7,921 bases of DNA, taken from contig CANBTO010000218.1 of assembly GCA_947372405.1 (NCBI GenBank), positions 1 through 7,921 on the forward strand. The letters run 5' to 3'. Below, piece after piece: positions 1-6,253 of this stretch. A program made the position numbers and the translations under genes. The notes beneath the pieces are model-generated. The model was not told the origin of the DNA and made no database searches. It saw only the letters and a list, made by a program, of their open reading frames with translations. The stretch's first letter is position 1. The number at the start of each line of letters is the position of its first letter. This DNA comes from Verrucomicrobiaceae bacterium (GTDB lineage Bacteria; Verrucomicrobiota; Verrucomicrobiae; Verrucomicrobiales; Akkermansiaceae).

Positions 1-417
1 GTCCTCCCGCGCGACAACCAGCAGCTTACCCCGCTCCAGAACGCTGAGGTGGCAACTCTCGCGAAGGACGCCGGTCACCGTCCGCATGGGTTCGCGCGCC
101 ACATCCAGCAAGGTTTTCAGAGGCGAGTGGGCGTGGGCGATCTCGAACAGGCGCAGCGTGGGCGTGTACTTTCCGGATACCGGGTCACGTCGCAGGTAGC
201 TGCGGCGTTCCAGACAAACAAGCATGCGGAAGATTTCCGCGCTGCCACGGTCCAGATCACGCGCCAGTTCCGCCAGCGACAGCGGTGATGGGGACGCCGC
301 CAACGCCTCCAGAATGTCCAGTCCCTTGTCGAGAGCCGGCACGGAATAGGACGGAGATGTCGAGCTTTCGGGCTTTTTCCTGGAGGCCATAAGGGTTCGC
401 GCTTGACCTTCACTCAT
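1..417 (-). CDS. IclR-family transcriptional regulator (N-terminal part, truncated by window edge)
   Basis: The 139 visible codons read MSEGQARTLM at the start. A winged helix-turn-helix follows at about residues 26-90, beginning VPALDKGLDILEAL, with the recognition region LSLAELARDLDRGSAEIFRML and the wing YLRRDPVSGKYTPTLRL. Residues 120-139 (SCHLSVLERGKLLVVARED) begin the GAF-like effector domain typical of IclR proteins; the rest lies outside the window. IclR proteins bind small metabolites such as sugar acids or aromatic acids and repress or activate adjacent catabolic operons. Its divergent position makes it the probable local regulator of the plus-strand cluster. I chose the ATG at 415-417 because it leaves the AT-rich palindromic stretch non-coding. 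An in-frame ATG at 451-453 would add 12 residues and overlap the start codon of the divergent gene, and an internal ATG at residue 10 is also possible. No clear Shine-Dalgarno sequence decides between them. The family call is firm; the effector is unknown. Confidence 0.9.
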   Translation of the reverse strand, partial: MSEGQARTLMASRKKPESSTSPSYSVPALDKGLDILEALAASPSPLSLAELARDLDRGSAEIFRMLVCLERRSYLRRDPVSGKYTPTLRLFEIAHAHSPLKTLLDVAREPMRTVTGVLRESCHLSVLERGKLLVVARED

Positions 418-429
418 AAAATGTATTTT
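403..429 (+). promoter_or_regulatory. Possible sigma70-type promoter for the plus-strand operon
   Basis: TTGACC at 403-408 matches five of six bases of the -35 consensus. TATTTT at 424-429 matches four of six of the -10 consensus. The 15-bp spacer is short of the usual 16-18 bp. If real, transcription would start near 436, the first palindrome would overlap the -10 box and the second the start site, which suits repression. The -35 box would lie inside the 5' end of the regulator gene. The weak -10 box and short spacing keep this tentative. Confidence 0.25.
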
Positions 430-446
430 CACCAGTAAAACTTTAC
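418..446. promoter_or_regulatory. Two tandem 12-bp palindromes, candidate IclR operator
   Basis: The short gap between the divergent genes contains two perfect 5-2-5 inverted repeats. These are AAAAT-gt-ATTTT at 418-429 and GTAAA-ac-TTTAC at 435-446, separated by five bases, with centres 17 bp apart. The stretch is AT-rich in an otherwise GC-rich window. IclR-family proteins commonly bind 12-15 bp palindromes, often more than one, between their own gene and the divergent target operon. The two palindromes are not copies of each other, so they may be two separate sites, or only one may be the operator. Assignment to the neighbouring IclR protein is inference from position. Confidence 0.45.
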
Positions 447-451
447 GAGAC

Positions 452-1552
452 ATGATCCCAGGCTTTCCACCGCTCCAGAACATCGCTCCACGAACTCCGG
501 CAAGCCCTTTTCCGATTCTCATCATCGGCACGGGCGGCATCGTGAAGGACGCACACCTGCCGGCCTACCGGATGGCGGGCTTTCCCGTCTGGGGACTTTA
601 CAACCGCACATGTGACCGGGCCGCGGCACTGGCGAAGGATTACGACATCACCAACGTCTTCGACGACCTGGACACCGCCATCGCCGCCGCACCGGAAGAT
701 ATCATCTTTGACCTCGCGTTGCCGGCATCGCTTTTCGCCGGGACCCTCCGCCGCCTGCCACGCGGTGCGCATGTGCTGATCCAGAAACCGATGGGTGAAA
801 ATCTGGAGCAAGCCCGCGATGTGCTGACCGCCTGCCGTGAGCTTGGTTTGCATGCCGCGATCAACTGCCAGTTGCGCTTCGCACCCTTCGTCATGGCGGC
901 GCGACACCTCATTGAGACGGGAGTCATCGGCGATCTGATCGACATGGAGATGCGCCTGACGACGATGACGCCGTGGGCGCTGTTCCCCTTCCTCAACGGC
1001 CTGCCGCGCATGGAAATCGTCTATCACAGCGTCCACTATGTCGATCTCATCCGCTCGTTCCTCGGAGATCCGCACAGCGTGCATGCCCGCACGGTCTCCC
1101 ATCCGCTCCACCCGGAACTCGCCTCGGTCTGCAGCACCATCATGCTCGACTATCCGGACCCGCTGCGCGCCACGATCACCACCAACCACATGCACCGCTT
1201 CGGGCCGAAACATCAGGAAAGCTATCTGAAATGGGAAGGCACGAAAGGCGCGATCAAAGCCCGCGTCGGCTTGCTGATGGATTATCCGCACGGCGTGGGT
1301 GACCAGTTTGAATACTGTCTGCTGGATTCTGATGGAAAACCCGGCGAATGGCAGTCCGTCGCGCTCGAAGGCTCATGGTTTCCCGAAGCCTTCATCGGGT
1401 CGATGGCACAAGTCCAGTGCCACAAGGAAGGCACGCTCTCGCATATGCTCGCCGACGTCTCGGATGTCATTCACACCATGGAGGCCGTGGAAGCCGCCTA
1501 CGCCTCGTCCGCGCGCGGCGGCGTGAAACCCTCGGAGTTCGCGCAATCATGA
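452..1552 (+). CDS. Gfo/Idh/MocA-family NAD(P)-dependent oxidoreductase
   Basis: This 366-residue protein has the family's usual length and two-domain layout. An N-terminal Rossmann fold starts at about residue 20 (FPILIIGTGGIV, with the GxGG dinucleotide motif at 26-29). A C-terminal alpha/beta domain of the glucose-fructose oxidoreductase type starts near 145. The family's EKP motif is present as QKP (111-113), keeping the catalytic Lys112. The downstream D-x-G-x-H-x-x-D motif reads YHSVHYVD (191-198), keeping His195 and Asp198, but Tyr191 and Ser193 stand where Asp and Gly are usual. Family members oxidise sugars, inositols or sugar acids. Here a likely role is oxidation of an imported deoxyhexose or a derivative, possibly L-rhamnose 1-dehydrogenation to the lactone, but the substrate cannot be read from sequence. 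The ATG at 452 is the only usable start: an in-frame stop lies at 404-406, no other start codon occurs before the Rossmann strand, and there is no strong Shine-Dalgarno sequence. The stop overlaps the next gene as ATGA. Confidence 0.88.
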   Translation: MIPGFPPLQNIAPRTPASPFPILIIGTGGIVKDAHLPAYRMAGFPVWGLYNRTCDRAAALAKDYDITNVFDDLDTAIAAAPEDIIFDLALPASLFAGTLRRLPRGAHVLIQKPMGENLEQARDVLTACRELGLHAAINCQLRFAPFVMAARHLIETGVIGDLIDMEMRLTTMTPWALFPFLNGLPRMEIVYHSVHYVDLIRSFLGDPHSVHARTVSHPLHPELASVCSTIMLDYPDPLRATITTNHMHRFGPKHQESYLKWEGTKGAIKARVGLLMDYPHGVGDQFEYCLLDSDGKPGEWQSVALEGSWFPEAFIGSMAQVQCHKEGTLSHMLADVSDVIHTMEAVEAAYASSARGGVKPSEFAQS

Positions 1553-2697
1553 CCACGCTTCGCGGCATCGCCTGGAATCACTCGCGCGGCTTCTCGTCTA
1601 TTGTTGCCACGGCGCAACGCTTTGAGGAACTGCATCCCGATGTCAGCATCGTCTGGGAAAAGCGTTCGCTGCAGGCCTTTGCCGACGCCTCGATGGCGCA
1701 GCTCGCGGCGCGGTTCGATCTCATCATCATGGATCATCCGCACACCGCGCTGGCGGCGACGGAAGGTTTGTTGCTTCCCTATGAAGATTGGCTGCCTGCG
1801 GAATTTCTAGCAGACCAGGCGGCGAACCCGGTTGGTGGTTCGAATGAAAGCTACCGCTTCCTTGGCCAGCAGTGGACGCTCGCCACGGACGCCGCCACGC
1901 CCATCGCCACCTGGCGGCCGGACTTGATGGTGAAACACAATCTCACGCCGCCGCAAACATGGGAGGAAGTGCTGGAGCTTGCGCGGCGCGGTTTCGTGAC
2001 GGTATCGGCGTTCCCGATTGACGTGCTGATGCACAGCTACATGTTCACCGCCGCGCATGGGCATGAGCCGTTTTCCGGCGATTGCATTGCGCCGGACGAC
2101 GTGTTGGCGCAGGCGCTGGCGGAAATCCGACGGCTCGTGGAGCTTTGTGATCCGGCATGCCTCAGCCGGAATCCCATCCGCACGCATGAATGGATGTCAC
2201 AGGCGGACGACCCGCGCGCGGCTTATTGTCCGTTTGCCTATGGCTACTCGAATTATTCGCGCCCACGTTATGCGAAGAATCTGCTCAAGGCGGGCGGGTT
2301 GGTGACCTTCAACGGCCGGCGCTTGCGCTCCACACTTGGCGGCGCGGGTGTGGCGGTATCGTCGAGGAGCAAACATCCGCGGGCAGCGATGGACTTCGCA
2401 ATGTTCACCGCGTCTCCGGAGGTTCAGAAGGGAATCTATTTTCAAGGCGGCGGCCAGCCCGGTCATCGCGCTGCGTGGCTGGATGAATCCGTGAACGCGG
2501 CGAACACTAACTTTTTTCAAGACACGCTCCAGACGCTCGACGAAGCGTTGCTGCGGCCGCAATCTCCCGGCTACATGGCGTTTCAGGACGCCGCCACCCC
2601 GAGCGCCCACGACTGCATCGCGGGCAAGTCCAAACCCATCGACGCCGCCCGCGAATTGAACCGCCTTTACCGCGTCGCGCTGGCGCAGAAACACTGA
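1549..2697 (+). CDS. Solute-binding-protein-fold homologue (SBP family 1) without signal peptide
   Basis: This 382-residue protein resembles the periplasmic sugar-binding proteins of ABC importers. Its first strand and helix ([12 protein letters not shown], then [21 protein letters not shown]) match the mature N-terminus of those proteins. [10 protein letters not shown] (56-65) fits the conserved strand after the first lobe. [20 protein letters not shown] (264-283) followed by [11 protein letters not shown] is the classic C-lobe signature. The start sits directly at the mature domain: there is no hydrophobic signal sequence, lipobox or Tat motif, so the product should stay in the cytoplasm. 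The ATG at 1549 overlaps the previous stop (ATGA) and has a GGAG 11 bases upstream (1534-1537). The open frame extends further upstream only by overlapping the previous gene, and that extension contains no plausible signal peptide. No ABC permease or ATPase gene is in the window, and sugar uptake is already covered by RhaT. It may be a cytoplasmic ligand sensor or carrier, or a subunit serving the adjacent CoA-transferase and MaoC enzymes. Function is unknown. Confidence 0.82.
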   Translation: MTTLRGIAWNHSRGFSSIVATAQRFEELHPDVSIVWEKRSLQAFADASMAQLAARFDLIIMDHPHTALAATEGLLLPYEDWLPAEFLADQAANPVGGSNESYRFLGQQWTLATDAATPIATWRPDLMVKHNLTPPQTWEEVLELARRGFVTVSAFPIDVLMHSYMFTAAHGHEPFSGDCIAPDDVLAQALAEIRRLVELCDPACLSRNPIRTHEWMSQADDPRAAYCPFAYGYSNYSRPRYAKNLLKAGGLVTFNGRRLRSTLGGAGVAVSSRSKHPRAAMDFAMFTASPEVQKGIYFQGGGQPGHRAAWLDESVNAANTNFFQDTLQTLDEALLRPQSPGYMAFQDAATPSAHDCIAGKSKPIDAARELNRLYRVALAQKH

Positions 2698-2701
2698 ACC
2701 C

Positions 2702-3142
2702 ATGATCCAGTCCCTATACTTCGAAGACTACTCCCTCGGCACGACGCGCGAGACGCTCGGCCGCACCATCACCGAGACGGACGTCGTCCTGCACGCGGGG
2801 CAGACCGGCGATTTCTATCCGCACCACATGGACGCTGAATGGTGCAAAACGCAGGACTTCAAACAACGCATCGCGCACGGCACGCTCATCTTCAGCGTGG
2901 CGGTGGGCATGACGGCGGGCGCGATCAATCCCGAGGCGTTCTCCTACGGCTATGACCGGTTGCGCTTCATCAAGCCGGTGTTCATCGGCGACACCATCCA
3001 TGTGCGCGTGACCATCAAGGAAAAGCGCGACCACAAGAAACCAAGCCACGGTGTCGTCAGCGAACTCGTGGAAGTATTCAACCAGAACAACGAAACCGTG
3101 CTCGCCTGCGAACATCTGTTGCTCGTCCGCAAACAATCATGA
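2702..3142 (+). CDS. MaoC-like hot-dog-fold hydratase/dehydratase 1 (catalytic residues present)
   Basis: This is a single-hot-dog MaoC protein of 146 residues, the usual length for one-domain (R)-hydratases. The hydratase-2 signature is recognisable at [13 protein letters not shown] (35-47). Asp37 and His42 are at the canonical D-x4-H spacing, although Tyr39 stands where Asn is usual. [14 protein letters not shown] (57-70) forms the central helix and [18 protein letters not shown] (81-98) the conserved strand pair. The family adds or removes water across the C2-C3 bond of acyl-CoA thioesters in the cytoplasm. The gene begins four bases after the previous stop and overlaps the CoA-transferase start as ATGA, so it is probably translationally coupled to it. 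That points to a thioester substrate supplied by the transferase. The natural acyl group is unknown. A mesaconyl-CoA-type hydratase is an alternative reading. No clear Shine-Dalgarno sequence precedes the start. Confidence 0.88.
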   Translation: MIQSLYFEDYSLGTTRETLGRTITETDVVLHAGQTGDFYPHHMDAEWCKTQDFKQRIAHGTLIFSVAVGMTAGAINPEAFSYGYDRLRFIKPVFIGDTIHVRVTIKEKRDHKKPSHGVVSELVEVFNQNNETVLACEHLLLVRKQS

Positions 3143-4284
3143 AACCGTTAGAAGGCCTGCTCGTTCTTGATTTCAGCCAGTTTCTCGCCGGTCCGAGCGC
3201 GGCGATGCGGCTGGCCGACTTTGGTGCGCGCGTCATCAAGATCGAGCGCCCCGGCACGGGCGACATCTGCCGCCAGCTTTACATCACCAACCTCAAGCTG
3301 GACGGTGACAGCACGTTGTTCCATTCCATCAACCGCAACAAACAAAGCTTCGCCGCCGACCTGAAAAATCCCGAGCACCTCGCGCAAGTGAAACAACTCA
3401 TCGCCCACGCCGACGTGCTCATCCAGAATTTCCGACCGGGAGTCATGGAACGCATCGGCCTCGGATACGACGATGTCGCCAAGCTCAATCCGAAGCTCGT
3501 TTATGGCATCGTGACCGGCTACGGATCGACCGGGCCGTGGGCGGAATTGCCCGGCCAGGACTTGCTCGCCCAGAGCCGCAGCGGTCTTGTCTGGCTGAGC
3601 GGCGATGCGGATCGTCCACCAACACCGATGGGGCTTGCCGTGTGTGATCTCGCAGCGAGCGCGCATCTCACGCAAGGCATTCTCGCCTGCCTCGTGCGCC
3701 GCGGCGTGACGGGATTGGGCGGCAAGGTGGAAGTCTCGCTGCTTGAATCCATCCTCGATTTTCAGTTTGAGCTGACATCCACATTCCTCAACGACGGCGG
3801 GCAACTGCCGCAACGCAGCACGGTCAACAACGGCCATGCTTATCTTGGCGCGCCCTACGGCATCTATGCGACCGCTGACGGTTTTCTCGCACTGGCGATG
3901 GGCTCGGTCATCATGCTGGCGGAGTTGTTGGAACTGCCGGCGTTGGCGAGTTATACCAATCCCGAAACCTGGTTCACCGCGCGCGATGAAATCAAGGCGC
4001 TCATCCGCGAACATTTGAAAACCCATCCCACGCACCACTGGCTCGACCGGCTGGTGCCCGCGGATTACTGGTGCGCGGAGGTGCTGAACTGGCAGCAGTT
4101 GTTCCAGCACGCGGCCTTTGCGGAACTGGACTGGGTCATGGAAGTCCAACGCGAGGACGGCCCGACGATGAAGACCACACGCTGCCCGATCACCATCGAT
4201 GGCGTGCGCTTCAAGTCGAAGCTGGGTGCTCCGCGCGTCGGGCAGCACACGGAGAAAATAACAGAGGAATTTGGACTCATATGA
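3139..4284 (+). CDS. Class III (CaiB/BaiF-type) CoA-transferase
   Basis: This 381-residue protein has the family's usual length and all major landmarks. They are [18 protein letters not shown] at 6-23; [13 protein letters not shown] at 30-42; the [15 protein letters not shown] region at 66-79; [19 protein letters not shown] at 93-111; GYGSTGPW at 127-134; the catalytic aspartate Asp170 in [11 protein letters not shown] (166-176); and [12 protein letters not shown] at 237-248 in the second domain. The C-terminus carries the typical [11 protein letters not shown] (364-374). Class III enzymes move CoA between carboxylic acids through an aspartyl-CoA thioester, without ATP. Known members act on formate/oxalate, carnitine/crotonobetaine, succinate/malate or mesaconyl-CoA. 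Here the gene lies between a MaoC hydratase and a sugar mutarotase, which is unusual company and suggests a sugar-acid or sugar-derived acid as acceptor; that is inference. It overlaps both neighbours as ATGA. Acyl specificity cannot be assigned. Confidence 0.92.
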   Translation: MKPLEGLLVLDFSQFLAGPSAAMRLADFGARVIKIERPGTGDICRQLYITNLKLDGDSTLFHSINRNKQSFAADLKNPEHLAQVKQLIAHADVLIQNFRPGVMERIGLGYDDVAKLNPKLVYGIVTGYGSTGPWAELPGQDLLAQSRSGLVWLSGDADRPPTPMGLAVCDLAASAHLTQGILACLVRRGVTGLGGKVEVSLLESILDFQFELTSTFLNDGGQLPQRSTVNNGHAYLGAPYGIYATADGFLALAMGSVIMLAELLELPALASYTNPETWFTARDEIKALIREHLKTHPTHHWLDRLVPADYWCAEVLNWQQLFQHAAFAELDWVMEVQREDGPTMKTTRCPITIDGVRFKSKLGAPRVGQHTEKITEEFGLI

Positions 4285-4619
4285 ACCGCTACGGAGCAGT
4301 TGTCGGCGTCAAGCCGGAGAAGGTGGCGCGCTACAAGGAACTGCATGCGGCCGCATGGCCGGACGTGCTGGCGATCATCAAGCGCAGCCATATCCAGAAC
4401 TACTCGATCTATCTGCGCACACTCGCGGACGGACGGCCTTACCTTTTCAGTTACTTTGAATATGCCGGCGACGATTTCACGGCGGACATGGCGTTGATGC
4501 TTGACGATCCCATCACCAAGCGCTGGTGGGCCGAATGCGTGCCGTGCCTGGAATTGTTGCCGGACCGTGCGCCAGGTGAAGTCTGGTCGCCGCTGGAAGA
4601 AGTGTTCCACCTCGATTGA
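4281..4619 (+). CDS. rhaM: L-rhamnose mutarotase (RhaM/DUF718 family)
   Basis: This 112-residue protein matches the small ferredoxin-like-fold sugar mutarotases (EC 5.1.3.32). YKELHAAAWPDVL (18-30) contains Tyr18 and His22, the position of the catalytic His in E. coli RhaM. NYSIYL (40-45) and TKRWWAECVPC (79-89), with the Trp pair, form the sugar pocket, and the end LEEVFHLD is family-typical. It speeds interconversion of the alpha and beta anomers of L-rhamnose in the cytoplasm, so that incoming sugar reaches the form used by the next enzyme. The ATG at 4281 is inside the ATGA overlap with the CoA-transferase gene. A GAGGA at 4264-4268, 12 bases upstream, supports this start over longer readings that run back into the upstream gene. 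RhaT immediately downstream strengthens the rhamnose assignment. Related DUF718 proteins act on L-fucose, so fucose remains a weaker alternative. Confidence 0.88.
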   Translation: MNRYGAVVGVKPEKVARYKELHAAAWPDVLAIIKRSHIQNYSIYLRTLADGRPYLFSYFEYAGDDFTADMALMLDDPITKRWWAECVPCLELLPDRAPGEVWSPLEEVFHLD

Positions 4620-4671
4620 TTCCATGTAACCACTGGAAGCACAAGATCCAACATCACACGGAAAAAAACCA

Positions 4672-5730
4672 ATGTCCTTTCCCATCACCGGCATCCTGCT
4701 CCACGCGGTCGGCGCGCTCGCCGCCGCCATTTGTTTCACTCCGCAGCACAAGATCCGCAACTGGAGCTATGAGAGTTTCTGGTTCTGGATGTGCCTGAGC
4801 TCATGGCTCCTGCTGCCGATCATCGGCTCGATCCTCGTCATCCCGCATCTATCAGATGTCCTCTCAGCCTCGCCGCGGGATGCGATGTGGCAATCGTTCG
4901 GCTACGGAGCGGCCTACGGACTGGGCGGCATGGCCTTTGGTTTCGCCATCCGCTACATCGGCTACTCACTCACCTACGCGCTCGCCATCGGACTTTCCGC
5001 CATGCTGGGGTTTTTCCTGCCTCCGCTGATCACGGGAACTCTGAATCTATCACAACCCGGCAGCAACACCATCATCACCGGAATGCTCGTGGGTTTTCTT
5101 GGCACCCTCTTTTGCGGGCTGGCGGGACGTCGCAAGGAGGTGGAAATACAAACATCCGGCAAAGGGCATGAAACCCTCTTCAAACCGGCGATCGGCATTC
5201 CGCTCTGTGTGCTCGCCGGCGTGCTGTCCGCGGTTTACAGCGTGGCACTGGGTTCCGCGAAACCGATTGCGGATGTCGCCCTCGCGGGCGGAGCCAGCCC
5301 GGATTTCGTGATCAACATCAATTTCCTTTTCGCCAGCACCGGAGCATTCTGCTGCATTCTGCCGATTACGTTGTGGAAACTATCCAAGGCCGGCAAGCTG
5401 CGCGAACTCGTCGGCGGCGGTATGAATGCCAACACGGTCCCCTTGAGCAACATCCTTTGGAGCGGCACCGCGGGCTTGCTGTGGTATCTGCAGTTCATCT
5501 TCTACGGCATGGGCGCGAACCGAATGGGAAAGGCGAGCACCGTGGATTGGCCGCTGCACATGATCATGCTCATCCTTTTCAGCACGATCGTCGCCATCAT
5601 CCGCAAGGAATGGACGACCTGCTCGGCCACCACCAAATTCCTGATCACCATCGCCATCGCCATCCTGGTGCTCGCCGTGATAGTCATCGGCTATGGCAAC
5701 CAGTTGAATCAATCCTCTGCCACCCACTAA
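4672..5730 (+). CDS. rhaT: L-rhamnose/H+ symporter RhaT
   Basis: This is a 352-residue polytopic membrane protein with about ten predicted membrane spans, roughly at 5-22, 35-57, 76-95, 97-117, 132-151, 173-192, 215-240, 263-285, 297-313 and 325-345. That is the size and topology of E. coli RhaT (drug/metabolite transporter superfamily). Recognisable family segments are [19 protein letters not shown] followed by [51 protein letters not shown]; and DWPLHMIML. It imports L-rhamnose by proton symport across the inner membrane. It follows the mutarotase gene by 52 bases, the largest gap between adjacent plus-strand genes here. An A-rich GGAAAAAAA precedes the start at 4672 in place of a strong Shine-Dalgarno sequence. 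It ends four bases before the second MaoC gene. Close relatives could carry other 6-deoxyhexoses such as L-fucose or L-lyxose. Confidence 0.93.
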   Translation: MSFPITGILLHAVGALAAAICFTPQHKIRNWSYESFWFWMCLSSWLLLPIIGSILVIPHLSDVLSASPRDAMWQSFGYGAAYGLGGMAFGFAIRYIGYSLTYALAIGLSAMLGFFLPPLITGTLNLSQPGSNTIITGMLVGFLGTLFCGLAGRRKEVEIQTSGKGHETLFKPAIGIPLCVLAGVLSAVYSVALGSAKPIADVALAGGASPDFVININFLFASTGAFCCILPITLWKLSKAGKLRELVGGGMNANTVPLSNILWSGTAGLLWYLQFIFYGMGANRMGKASTVDWPLHMIMLILFSTIVAIIRKEWTTCSATTKFLITIAIAILVLAVIVIGYGNQLNQSSATH

Positions 5731-5734
5731 CCTC

Positions 5735-6250
5735 ATGGAACGCAAACCCCACAACACGCCCAAGGAACAACACGCCTCCGTCCCCGTATGGAACGCCGAG
5801 GACTGGTTCTACGAAGACATCGTCATCGGCCACCAGATCCGCTCGATCCGCCGCACGATTTCCGAAGGCGAGAGCATGCAGTTCAACGCGCTGGTGTTGG
5901 ACATGCACCCGTACGTCGCAGACGAGATCTTCGCAAAAGAGAAAGGCATCTTCGGCAAGCGACTTGTCGCCGGAGCATTCGTTTTCTCCGCCGGCCTCGG
6001 CCTGGTGGCCACCAACTGCGTGAACGCCTTCAGTTATGGCTATGACAAACTCCGTTTCATCAAACCCGTCTTCATCGACGACACGATCTACACGATCAAG
6101 ACCGATCTGGAAAAATCCCCCAAATATCCCGACATGGGCCTCTACCGCGCGTCCTACGAGATCTTCAAGAACGACGGAGAACTCGTGCTCTATTGCGAGC
6201 ACATCCAGACCGTAAAATACCGCCACCCGGAAAACTTCACTTCCAAGTAA
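5735..6250 (+). CDS. MaoC-like hot-dog-fold protein 2 (catalytic His missing)
   Basis: This 171-residue single-hot-dog MaoC protein has about 24 extra N-terminal residues compared with the first MaoC protein in this cluster. The two are clear paralogues: both carry [15 protein letters not shown] and a matching CEH near the C-terminus. In the catalytic loop Asp56 is present ([14 protein letters not shown]), but the position five residues later, where the hydratase His belongs, is Val61, and the conserved HG before the central helix is AG (79-80). A His at D+2 (His58) is at the wrong spacing. The product is therefore probably not an ordinary hydratase on its own. It may be a non-catalytic partner that shapes the acyl pocket of the first protein, as in HadA/HadB of mycobacteria, or it may have changed chemistry. 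It starts four bases after the rhaT stop and ends three bases before the lactonase gene, so it belongs to the same transcript. Confidence 0.85.
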   Translation: MERKPHNTPKEQHASVPVWNAEDWFYEDIVIGHQIRSIRRTISEGESMQFNALVLDMHPYVADEIFAKEKGIFGKRLVAGAFVFSAGLGLVATNCVNAFSYGYDKLRFIKPVFIDDTIYTIKTDLEKSPKYPDMGLYRASYEIFKNDGELVLYCEHIQTVKYRHPENFTSK

Positions 6251-6253
6251 GCC

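Noticed and set aside
117..413. A GTG-started minus-strand frame over the regulator
   Set aside because: It is out of frame with the IclR reading, which starts at 417 and gives a clear winged-helix domain to the window edge.
443..1291. A 282-codon open frame on the minus strand
   Set aside because: It is antisense to the Gfo/Idh/MocA gene and would overlap the regulator's upstream region; the translation shows no domain.
1348..1548. Upstream extension of the solute-binding-protein frame
   Set aside because: It would overlap the 3' end of the oxidoreductase gene by 200 bases, is Arg-rich and contains no signal peptide; the ATG at 1549 with a GGAG upstream is the better start.
3148..4248. A 366-codon open frame on the minus strand
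   Set aside because: It is fully antisense to the CoA-transferase gene and its translation is charged, His- and Arg-rich, with no family features, so it is a shadow.
4620..4638. TTCCA/TGGAA inverted repeat after the mutarotase gene
   Set aside because: The stem is only five base pairs around a nine-base loop with no T-run after it, too weak for a terminator.
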